DNA of 64,000 bases from an uncultured Bacteroidaceae bacterium. GTDB lineage: Bacteria; Bacteroidota; Bacteroidia; Bacteroidales; Bacteroidaceae. Within the stretch, counting starts at the first letter, position 1. Every line of letters begins with the position of its first letter. A program made the position numbers and the translations under genes. Of this stretch, positions 38,301-45,978 are shown in pieces. The DNA is taken from assembly GCA_934271655.1 (NCBI GenBank), contig CAKQRW010000003.1, positions 1 through 64,000 of the forward strand. Direction: 5' to 3'. The notes below the pieces were generated by a model. It made no database searches and was not told where the DNA came from. It saw only the letters and a list, made by a program, of their open reading frames with translations.

Positions 38301-38632
38301 AGATAGATTTCGGTGAACAAGAGGGAGAGGTACTGGAAGTACTTCCACTTGATGGGTTCACTTCGTTTCTCATTGATTTCGTCGGTGAAGCGCACGATGT
38401 GCTCATCGTAATAGTGCAATCGCTCCACGGTCAGGGTACCCGTAGCATAGAGCTTACGACACAGTTCTTGGTAGAGCTTCGACTCGTGGTCTTCGTTCAG
38501 CCCTTCGTATGCAGGGTCTTTGAGGTCACGAGACAAAGCCGCCAAGTCATTGCAACCAAAAAGTTGCAAAATATAGTGGAACAGGACCAGAGCCTGTTGC
38601 AGTTTTCCTTTCTTCTGTACTTTCTTCGCCAT
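35387..38632 (-). CDS. Type III Res-like helicase-nuclease of the three-gene defence operon
   Basis: This 1081-residue superfamily-2 helicase has Walker A ATGSGKT (159-165), a DEGH box (262-265) and an arginine-finger motif in LFGRGVRLKG (about residue 590). The C-terminal region carries a PD-(D/E)xK nuclease pattern, YPDFILW (Asp977) followed by IDPKG (Asp994, Lys996). This is the layout of type III restriction Res subunits. It is the last gene of an operon with a DNA methyltransferase and an SNF2-type helicase, 53 bases after the methylase stop. It probably cleaves unmodified foreign DNA; the recognition site is unknown. Confidence 0.82.
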   Translation of the reverse strand: MAKKVQKKGKLQQALVLFHYILQLFGCNDLAALSRDLKDPAYEGLNEDHESKLYQELCRKLYATGTLTVERLHYYDEHIVRFTDEINEKRSEPIKWKYFQYLSLLFTEIYLDQYFADAQALCDNLNCFLHEDFNHRAETWHELPDFTVDDLNKLAFWNATGSGKTLLMHVNIKQYLYYAEHYHAKKLNRILVLTPNEGLSRQHYAELMASNMEVEMFSKQGLGGFFQGKSVEIIDINKLADKDGDKTVAVENFEGNNLVLVDEGHKGSSGDVWMGYRQKLTEEGFSFEYSATFGQAISAKSNTKDGKAMFEQYGKATLFDYSYRYFYADGYGKDYRIMNMNDWNDDELLNMYLTAYLLCLYEQTKIYQGDARIHNKFLVEKPLGIFVGSSVKAVNKDNKRDVSDVTQVLLFLQDFVNNKNQAYTTYIRRLLSSDDGLKTKNGYSVFGSSFQALKKGYLMENDKQKFAANIYTGILQELFHSSITGAKLHIDLQKGGFEEIGLRVGVAPYFGVINVGDGKELVKLLQDKGFICEAKSFGTSSLFATINSAASGINILIGSKKFTEGWSSWRVSVMGLMNVGRSEGSEIIQLFGRGVRLKGYKYSLKRSKMLDACYQDEFIPKGLPTIETLNIFGVRADYMEAFKTYLEDEGLPTNEIDYEEIVIKTIHTVDLKATELLIPKVADGYNFKKSAVVDPADTGLMNRIMVKLDKYPKVDLLRSKNVGTSYNANRHVGKLTPEHLHWIDWTAVFFALQKMKAERSWYNMELRVADLKYLMAHPSWYELAIPESNLAFRDFGKNVELWQDITVCLLRGYIDMAYKKSKAGEEQQHLRGTRVTYYNMGVPDEYTVRVRNDKPELIDHVTSVKKDVEKDNFHRDMAFDSCFKALNLDMHLYKPLFFMAERDVNGNRPFLDEVTGEPVLQVSPVPLNLGEKNFAEAFRQYCDEHQDDVLAGKQVYLLRNESKKGMGFFEANNFYPDFILWILVGEKQYLTFIDPKGIRNLKGLNDDKIQLFRYLQTSVAAQVGNPNLIMNSFIISNTPMEQVEFWASEPFAVEEFVKNHVLFEDKEGTHLKLMIEMILNQ

Positions 38633-38659
38633 AATCTTAGGATTATTCCCATAGGGGTT

Positions 38660-38682
38660 TCGGCGGATTTGAAATCCGCCGA
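38660..38682. promoter_or_regulatory. Hairpin in the methylase-Res spacer
   Basis: A near-perfect palindrome (CGGCGGATTT facing AAATCCGCCG) lies between the methylase stop and the Res start. On the plus strand it is followed by a run of five T, and on the minus strand by AAACCCC. It could partly stop or process the operon mRNA, or be a small mobile palindrome. Confidence 0.55.
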
Positions 38683-38685
38683 TTT

Positions 38686-41592
38686 TTACTCAAACATTCT
38701 CTTTTTGAACTCTTCTTCGATAAGCACGACCTTCCAATGTTCCTCATCGGTCTTGATGTTTGGCAAGGTGTTGTCGCCATTCACATAAATCTTGTCAAAC
38801 TCAGAGTCGGTGGTGCTAATGGAGAGTTTACGGAAGAACTCATTGAGGTCATCGTTGCTCACCTTGTTGCAGTCACGCCAGATAACGAGAGTGTGCTCGT
38901 TTCCGATATGCGTGTAGCCTTCCACCACGCAATAACCATCCTTCGGATAGCGCAGGGTCTCTACGTTCAAGCCGATGAGGTAGTTGAAGGTCTCCACCAT
39001 ATCGACAGGTGTATCCACCAGCTCATTATCCTTGGTAGTCTTGAGCGACATGGCGAAAGGATTAACAAACCACTCCAAGTTGAAGAGGTCTCCCTTGGTT
39101 TCCGTATCGAGCATGTAGCGGAGGAAATAAGTTTCCTCGAAGTCACCCTTGGCGTTCTCGTCTTTGAAGTCGAGATGCTGGTTCTTCGGCTGCAAGTTAT
39201 TCAATGTATCCTCGTATTGCTCCAAGCGAATGTATTTGAAGCATTGGGAAATGCCCTTGCGGGAGACTGGCTTGCCGTCCTTCCAATCCTCGGAATAGAT
39301 TACCTTTTCGATACGAGGCTTGGTTGCAGTATTGAAATAAGTCCCCATTTCGACAAGGAAATACTTACGCTTTCCTGCATCTAATTTATTCAAATTTATA
39401 ATTGCATGACCTGTAGTACCAGATCCTGCAAAATAGTCTATTATATTGTAACTTTCATCACCATCAGTTATACTGCCTACATAATCTTGTACTGTATAAA
39501 TTGACTTCGGATAAGAAAACACTTTGCTGTTACCAAACATAGCCTGCAAAACTTGCGTTCCCCACGTTCCTGCATTATATTTTTTTGCATCCCAGATACT
39601 TTCAACTGGTTCTTTCTTACTATTTACAATTTGGTATAATTTATTTTTCTCAGAAACCTTTATGACAGAATTTAAATCCTCTACTTTCAGTTTTTCTGAA
39701 ACAGAAGATATTCTCCAACATCTTTCAACACCATTGCTAATAGGATATACTCGAAGCCAGCCTTCTTTAGTTGGTTCTACATTATAATGTGAACCTAAAG
39801 ATGGTGCTGATTCAAACCCCATTACCTTATGGGTTTCCGAATCAACTAAAAACGCATAAAAGCTGTTGGGTCTACCATAACGAAAATTATTACTAGCAGA
39901 ACCACTTCGCATCAAAGGTCGTAAATCAACATTTTCCAACTCCTTTTCAGTTTGCAACAAATTTTCTCCTTCAGGAGTATAGATAAGTGCATATTCATGA
40001 GTTCTTGATATGTTATCCTTATTCGTTCCTTGAGGATGATGCTTTACAACTACAGTATCTCTGTTTAAATATGGAAAAAGCAAATCTGTCATTTCACTAA
40101 GATTCACTTGCTCAAAATCATCTATTGCCAAACAAAAAGAAGCCATAGAATCCAACAGCGCTTTACTTTCGGATAATCTATTTTCCATCAAAGTCAACCA
40201 AGAGGAATTTTTATAACTATTTTTATAAAGTATTTCAGAAGGACCTGTATTATAAGGAGGATCCAAGTACATACATTCAAAGGCATTCTGATACTTTATA
40301 CTTAGCAGATTTATCGCCTGGAAGTTCTCACTATTTATCAGCAATCCATTACATTCCTCATCCACATTATCCATACTCCCCACGAGTTTATACTTGAACT
40401 CGGCACTAAAGAACTTGGTGTCAAGCACAAGGAATGGATTATCTTCCAAGAACTTTTCGGTAAGCGGTTCACTGTAACCTTCCGGCATCATATCGCCCTT
40501 GATTTCGTCAATGGCAAAGAGCTTTACCCACTCTTGGCGTTGCGCATCATTGGCGACAATCTCTGGATAAAGGGTACGAGGTACTCGGTCGAGCGTGATG
40601 CAATAATCACAACCGACCACAAACTTCTTCTTGAGCCACAACTTCTTCTGGAAGTCTTCGAGTTGGGCAAGGAAAGCGATGATCTTCTCACCCACTTGCT
40701 TGATGGCTTTCACCTGTGCCAAATGGGCAGTAATATGGTTGACATCCAAATCATCCAAGAACATCACTTCGTTCTTGATGTAGAAGTCCAGTTCTCGGCG
40801 GAGGAATCCACCAAGGTTCTTGTGGATGAAATAATCAAAGTTGTTCTTTGCCGTATAGTCCTGCAAATGCTTCATCAACAAAGTACGGTCTTTGTTCTTT
40901 TCGGTAGGCATTTTCTCCGTTACCAATTCCATAAAATCGGCAAACTGACTGTCTTCAGAAAGCACAGCAACCACCTGAGCCTCAGCATCCTTGACCAAAG
41001 CGTCCTGCTTGGTGGTCTTCGGCATCAGCTCGTAAGTGAAATAGATGTTCAGCTCACCTTCCTCCACAGCGATGAAATCTTCCACGCAGAGTTGGAAACG
41101 ACGCTCCATATTGCTTGCCGCCTTATTGTTGTTCTGCTCAGTCTCAGCGTCACGAAGCACGAAGTGAACTTTTCGACGGCTCTTAGGCAAGCGGAACGCA
41201 TAGTTCTTGAAATACTCGGAAGTCTTGATGTAATACTGGTCTGCATTCGCCCAATACAACTTCACCTCCTCGCCACTGTAAGGAATGGCGTAAGCATCAT
41301 CCTTGTAACGACGCTTCGAGATGAAGTCGCCACCCTCGTAATAACGGCTAAAGAACTTCGCCAAATGCGAGAACACCTCGTTCTCCATCGCCGCAAAGTC
41401 GGTTTCCTCACTTGCATTCGCCTTCAGAATAGTTGTTACCTCAGGCACGAGACGATTGTTCAAGAACGCCTCGATGTCCTTGCGCTTCTGATTCATAATG
41501 CGATAAATGCCGAAATCTAACTCAGCATGGTCGAGTTGCAGGATTTCCGCAAGTATTTCCATAAACTTCTGTATGTATAATAACGCTGCCAT
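38686..41592 (-). CDS. Beta-class site-specific DNA methyltransferase (Mod-like, long N-terminus)
   Basis: This 968-residue protein has the amino-methyltransferase catalytic motif DPPY at 444-447 and the AdoMet-binding motif FAGSGTT at 721-727. That order is characteristic of the beta class used by type III Mod subunits and points to N6-adenine methylation. The region between them (about 500-700) would hold target recognition, and its DNA is noticeably more A/T-rich than the rest. The first ~430 residues, with NFDYFIHKNLGGFLRRELDFYI, are an extension absent from ordinary Mod proteins. It is the middle gene of the operon and should protect host DNA. Confidence 0.85.
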   Translation of the reverse strand: MAALLYIQKFMEILAEILQLDHAELDFGIYRIMNQKRKDIEAFLNNRLVPEVTTILKANASEETDFAAMENEVFSHLAKFFSRYYEGGDFISKRRYKDDAYAIPYSGEEVKLYWANADQYYIKTSEYFKNYAFRLPKSRRKVHFVLRDAETEQNNNKAASNMERRFQLCVEDFIAVEEGELNIYFTYELMPKTTKQDALVKDAEAQVVAVLSEDSQFADFMELVTEKMPTEKNKDRTLLMKHLQDYTAKNNFDYFIHKNLGGFLRRELDFYIKNEVMFLDDLDVNHITAHLAQVKAIKQVGEKIIAFLAQLEDFQKKLWLKKKFVVGCDYCITLDRVPRTLYPEIVANDAQRQEWVKLFAIDEIKGDMMPEGYSEPLTEKFLEDNPFLVLDTKFFSAEFKYKLVGSMDNVDEECNGLLINSENFQAINLLSIKYQNAFECMYLDPPYNTGPSEILYKNSYKNSSWLTLMENRLSESKALLDSMASFCLAIDDFEQVNLSEMTDLLFPYLNRDTVVVKHHPQGTNKDNISRTHEYALIYTPEGENLLQTEKELENVDLRPLMRSGSASNNFRYGRPNSFYAFLVDSETHKVMGFESAPSLGSHYNVEPTKEGWLRVYPISNGVERCWRISSVSEKLKVEDLNSVIKVSEKNKLYQIVNSKKEPVESIWDAKKYNAGTWGTQVLQAMFGNSKVFSYPKSIYTVQDYVGSITDGDESYNIIDYFAGSGTTGHAIINLNKLDAGKRKYFLVEMGTYFNTATKPRIEKVIYSEDWKDGKPVSRKGISQCFKYIRLEQYEDTLNNLQPKNQHLDFKDENAKGDFEETYFLRYMLDTETKGDLFNLEWFVNPFAMSLKTTKDNELVDTPVDMVETFNYLIGLNVETLRYPKDGYCVVEGYTHIGNEHTLVIWRDCNKVSNDDLNEFFRKLSISTTDSEFDKIYVNGDNTLPNIKTDEEHWKVVLIEEEFKKRMFE

Positions 41593-41638
41593 AATGTATA
41601 AGTTTTTATTTGCTCAAATTTGTTTCTAACAGGACGTT

Positions 41639-44638
41639 CTACTTTTTCAGTTTCCAATGCACCACAAATAGCGGCGTCTCGGTAATATGCTGTTGAATAA
41701 AGGCTTTCACCTTGTCTATCATTCCGTCTCGCTTTTCCAATATCTCATCTTCCAAGTCAAAGATGTCAGCTCGCTTTCGCTTCTGCTGTCGTTGCAGGGT
41801 ATTCAATTCTTTTTCGAGTGCCAAAGTTTGCTGGGCGTTCTCCGAACGATTCAAGAGACGTTTCTTCTCCTTGATTTTCGCCTTGATGTCGTCCAGTTCC
41901 TTTTCCAAAGAGAGTTGCTGGTCTTCCGCCCACTTCTCGATGTGCTGTATTTCATCATCCAGCAACGCCTTGTTGCGTTCCTCGATGTCGGCAGTCAACT
42001 TAGCTCGCTGCAAGTCATAGACTTCGGATAGTTTTTTCGCCAAGTCTTCAAGTTCCAAATGGGGTAAACTGTAAACATTTGTTTCTATTTGACTTATCTC
42101 TTCCTCCCCTACCTCGAACGAAGGAAGATTGAGCAGTTTCTCTGCAAACTCCTGCCCCAAGGACTTGCCATCTTCCGAAAGGGCTGTAAGCAGGATATGA
42201 TCTTCCGTCTGACCTTCTGATACAAAGGAGAGCAAACGAGCCTGGAGCCAACCTGTCTCGCAAGGACATTGCTCAACATCGGCTACCTTATAATGATATA
42301 AGGAATAATCGAAGCATACACTCAGAGTATCCTCATCTACCTTTGTATTCGCCAAACAGCTTCCCTTCTCCTTGCAAACCGCAATGACCTTCTGAGCCAA
42401 CGGATGCGAAAGACGGTAGTTGGTATATGGACTCTGGGCGGTGGTAATCTGATAGATACCTGGCTCAGCCTCCACATCGGGATAAGGATTGCATTTCAGG
42501 CGGAAGACAAGGGCTTGCTCGTCGATGATTTCGACAGCATCGCTTCCCAACGTACTGATGGTGATGTTCCAAAGCCAACGATGAAACTTGTTCAGGTTGC
42601 CCATGTCCTTGCCTTGGCGAATCTTCAGCAAACCCACCACATCCTCGTCGAAGTTTTCGAGCAGTTGCTTTCTTGTGTCCTGCATCGTCGCCTTGATGCT
42701 GGCGTCCATCTCCTGTTGGATTTGGTCAAAGGCTGCATTGATTTCCTCGGGTGTACGGCACTGCTGATAGATGTTGAGCATTCGCTTTTCGAAATCGACA
42801 CCCGACTCGATGCTGCCCAGCACTTCGTCGCTCGAACCAAAGACACCATCAAAGAGATGGAACTTCTCAGACAAGAGTTGAAACACTCGCACATCGGCAG
42901 CATTCGCCTTGTTGATGAAGTTGAACACCACCACATCGTTCTTCTGACCATAACGGTGGCAGCGCCCGATGCGCTGCTCCACTCGTTGCGGATTCCAAGG
43001 CAAATCGTAGTTGACGATGAGCGAACAAAACTGAAGGTTAATTCCTTCGGAAGCCGCCTCGGTGGCTATCATAATCTCCGCTTGCACCCGGAAATAATCC
43101 ACAATCGCCTGACGCTTGTTGGCAGACAGAGAAGGGGTGACGGCGGAAGTTCCTGCATTGCGAGCCTTCCACTCCTTGTAGATTTGGCGAGAGGTCTCGT
43201 CGTTGTTGCTGCCATTGAAGAGGACTATCTTCCCTTGATAGCCGTTCTCCTCCAGGAGTTGTTTCAGATAGAGCTGCGTTCGGGTACTCTCGGTGAATAT
43301 CAAAGCCTTGCGATTGGCACCCAGTTGCTCCATCTTTTGGAAACCAGTATGGAGAGCCGAGAGAAGACAGTCGCCCTTCTTGTTGCTGCTGATGCTGGTG
43401 GCAAGATGATACAATCGCTGAAGCTCCTTGATTTCGTCTTTGATTCCTGTAATTTCAGCAGGCGTAAGGAGTTCCACTTCCTGTGCGTCGCCTTCCATTT
43501 GTTGTGTATCGTTCCATTCGTCCCAATCATCGCCGAGCATATCCTCGGCAACCATAGAGATGAAACCGTCTTCTCCCCGTAATTGTCTTTGCTCATAAGG
43601 AGCAAACTTGTTTTGCAAACGGTCTATCAGCGTCTTGAGCGTGTAAGCAATGGCAAATGTTGAGGAAGACATAAGCTTGCGAAAAATCAGCGTAATGAGT
43701 TGTCGCTGACTATTGGGCAAACCATAAGTATCATCACGGCGAAGATACTCGCTAATCTCATTATAGAGTTTCTGCTCCTCAATGGCAGGATAATATTCCT
43801 GCGACATCGGGATGCGAGAGGTGTATTTCACATACTCGGTAACTTGCTTGCGGAGGGTGCGATGCACGATGGGGCGCAATCGGCGGCGAAGGTCGGCGAA
43901 AGCAATGTCGTCACTCTTGTTGCTGTAGCAATATTGCGCCTTGAAACTCTTCAAGTCGCCGAAGTAATGGTCGTCGATGACGCTGACCAGCCCATAAAGT
44001 TCCTCGATGTTGTTTTGCAACGGAGTGGCAGTAAGAAGCAGTTTATGGCAATCGGCAAAAGCGGTCTTCAGTCGAGAAGCCATCGAAGGCGTTGACTTAT
44101 AGACATTACGCAGTTTGTGAGCCTCATCATAAACCACCAAGTCCCAATGGGTACGAGAAAGGATGTCTGCCTGTCGGGCGGCAAACTGATAGGAGCAAAT
44201 ATAGATTTGCTTGCCATCATGGAGATGGTCGAGGGAAACACCCTTCTTCTTTTCGAGAATGAGAGAAGGGAGAAAGAACTTTTCCTCCAGTTCCATGCTC
44301 CACTGTCGGCGAAGCGTGGCAGGAGCGACGATGAGCACCTTGCGCTTACGCTCAGCCCAGAACTGGCTGATAACAATACCAGCCTCAATGGTTTTACCCA
44401 ATCCCACCTCGTCGGCAAGGATAACGCCCTTGGAGAAAGGAGATTGGAATGCAAAAAGAGCCGCCATCACCTGATGGGGGTTCAAATCGACACGTGCCTC
44501 CGACAAGACACCCGTCAGCTTGTCATCGTCCGCACCACCCCTGTTGCGTGACAACTGCCAAGCATCATACAGGAGCTGCGCAGATGAATAATGATGTCCC
44601 TGCCCATGCAACGCCTCCAAGTTTGTTTCGTTCGTCAT
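41639..44638 (-). CDS. SNF2/RapA-like helicase of the three-gene defence operon
   Basis: This 999-residue ATPase has Walker A DEVGLGKT (76-83), DEAH (171-174), LLLTATPLQNN, and the helicase C-terminal motif with EGINLQFCSLIVNYDLPWNP and QRIGRCHRYGQ. This is the RapA/HepA branch of SNF2 enzymes. The last ~150 residues form a long charged coiled coil (QQLSLEKELDDIKAKIKEKK and onward), probably for partner binding. It is first in the operon, 46 bases before the methylase. SNF2 translocases appear in DISARM and other defence systems, but drmA, drmB and drmC are absent here. Confidence 0.85.
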   Translation of the reverse strand: MTNETNLEALHGQGHHYSSAQLLYDAWQLSRNRGGADDDKLTGVLSEARVDLNPHQVMAALFAFQSPFSKGVILADEVGLGKTIEAGIVISQFWAERKRKVLIVAPATLRRQWSMELEEKFFLPSLILEKKKGVSLDHLHDGKQIYICSYQFAARQADILSRTHWDLVVYDEAHKLRNVYKSTPSMASRLKTAFADCHKLLLTATPLQNNIEELYGLVSVIDDHYFGDLKSFKAQYCYSNKSDDIAFADLRRRLRPIVHRTLRKQVTEYVKYTSRIPMSQEYYPAIEEQKLYNEISEYLRRDDTYGLPNSQRQLITLIFRKLMSSSTFAIAYTLKTLIDRLQNKFAPYEQRQLRGEDGFISMVAEDMLGDDWDEWNDTQQMEGDAQEVELLTPAEITGIKDEIKELQRLYHLATSISSNKKGDCLLSALHTGFQKMEQLGANRKALIFTESTRTQLYLKQLLEENGYQGKIVLFNGSNNDETSRQIYKEWKARNAGTSAVTPSLSANKRQAIVDYFRVQAEIMIATEAASEGINLQFCSLIVNYDLPWNPQRVEQRIGRCHRYGQKNDVVVFNFINKANAADVRVFQLLSEKFHLFDGVFGSSDEVLGSIESGVDFEKRMLNIYQQCRTPEEINAAFDQIQQEMDASIKATMQDTRKQLLENFDEDVVGLLKIRQGKDMGNLNKFHRWLWNITISTLGSDAVEIIDEQALVFRLKCNPYPDVEAEPGIYQITTAQSPYTNYRLSHPLAQKVIAVCKEKGSCLANTKVDEDTLSVCFDYSLYHYKVADVEQCPCETGWLQARLLSFVSEGQTEDHILLTALSEDGKSLGQEFAEKLLNLPSFEVGEEEISQIETNVYSLPHLELEDLAKKLSEVYDLQRAKLTADIEERNKALLDDEIQHIEKWAEDQQLSLEKELDDIKAKIKEKKRLLNRSENAQQTLALEKELNTLQRQQKRKRADIFDLEDEILEKRDGMIDKVKAFIQQHITETPLFVVHWKLKK

Positions 44639-45394
44639 ACCGGTGTCTGCCGTTTGTTTCGAGCCCCACCGATTCCCTAAGCAGAGAAGATTAAAGAATT
44701 GATTGTGCTATTAAAAAGAAAGGCATAGGAATCAAATTGCTTCTTTTTATCCATATTCTTCAGGATTCGCGGTCCCATGGTACTTTGGATAAAGAAAGAA
44801 GCAACAGACACCTACGCCAATTCTTGTATATATATGGTAGCACAAAGCACACCTTCTCCTTATGAGAAGGCGCACCTGTGCCATGTGTATATACACGATG
44901 GGTAGACGCCCACCGCTGTCTTCCTCTGAGTACCATTGTAATTTTTGCGAAATTTGAAGAATCAGAAGAAAACGTTAGCAAACGTCTTTCAATAAAATAG
45001 TGTCCATACCGCCACTTATCGCCGTCAACACCATGTCGGCATTCAGCAGTAAGACGATGCAAAGTTAATCAAAAGAATTGAAAGGAGCAAGACAAGTGGA
45101 AACAAAAAAAGGCAGAGCATCAGTGTTCCACCTTAAATTCATCCAACATACACTGGCTACATTGACTCATACTCATCAAGTTAGTCATCAAGTTTCCACT
45201 AATGCATTATGCCAACGAAGCCAGCCTGTGGACTGCGGCAATCTTTTGGGGTGTTATGGTCTATACGCACTCACACGTGATATATTTTTTCAAAAAAAAT
45301 GTCAAAGTATCATTTTTAGACCAACTCGACACTTTATCTTATTGGAGTGCAAATTATTACATCCTATGACACTTCTCGAAAAAACGACTTAGAA

Positions 45395-45445
45395 GTATCA
45401 TAAAAGTATCATAGAAGTGTCATAAAAGCGTCATAAAAGTATCAT
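45395..45445. repeat. Five GTATCAT-like motifs at exact 11-bp spacing
   Basis: GTATCAT, GTATCAT, GTGTCAT, GCGTCAT and GTATCAT start at 45395, 45406, 45417, 45428 and 45439, with AAAA or AGAA linkers. The array lies between the two divergent defence operons. Confidence 0.85.
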
Positions 45446-45569
45446 TCATACGCTTATTTCCAGCATTTAGCCACATTTCTCGGACATGTGGCTTTCAAGA
45501 GCATCTTGCATTCCAGTCTGTCCCTAAGAAAGAGTATCTTGCATTTCAGTCAAACGGCTATTCCATATC

Positions 45570-45686
45570 AGCCCAAGCGATGGGCAGCCATTGCCCATGA
45601 GGTGGGCATCGACTGAACACACGCTGGGCATCCATTGCCCACTCCTTGGGCAATGAGTGCCCAAAAGCCGTTCGCATTTTTGGGCA
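45570..45686. repeat. TGGGCA/TGCCCA array at 11-bp spacing
   Basis: Exact hexamers start at 45581, 45592, 45603, 45625, 45636, 45647 and 45658, in both orientations. Degenerate members occur exactly on phase at 45570 (AGCCCA) and 45614 (TGAACA), and one further TGGGCA is at 45681. That is nine consecutive 11-bp positions. Confidence 0.85.
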
Positions 45687-45774
45687 ATGCAATCGTCAGC
45701 AATAAGCAACGTAGTGAAGCAGGTGCTCGCAAACGCAAAACAAGAATCCACTCGTAAAAGTGGATTCATTATTG

Positions 45775-45840
45775 AAAACATTCTGCCCAAAGGAGTGAGT
45801 TTCTCAGATTTTATTCGTACTTTTGCCATGTCATTCAGAA
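45775..45840 (-). pseudogene. IS1380-type transposase N-terminal remnant
   Basis: On the minus strand the conceptual peptide NDMAKVRIKSEKLTP matches the N-terminus of Bacteroidetes IS1380-family transposases as I remember them. Similarity ends after about 25 residues. The same fragment occurs at about 55850-55935 in the other orientation. Flanking 44639-45394 and 45841-45978 hold no recognisable gene. Confidence 0.55.
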
Positions 45841-45978
45841 GTTTGTTTATTTTTTTATCCGCTATACTAAGATAAGCAAGCTTTTTCACATGACAAGATT
45901 CCGAGCAGCATCATTGTTGTTCGGGCGCTTGTAAAAGCATCAAATTACATTATTGAATCATTTAGGACAAGGAATAAT

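Noticed and set aside
35387..44638. DISARM or BREX assignment
   Set aside because: drmA/drmB/drmC are absent, and so are pglZ and brxC. Only the SNF2 and methylase classes are shared.
45078..45392. 104-codon plus-strand frame between the defence operons
   Set aside because: No start context, no recognisable domain, and composition like the surrounding intergenic DNA.
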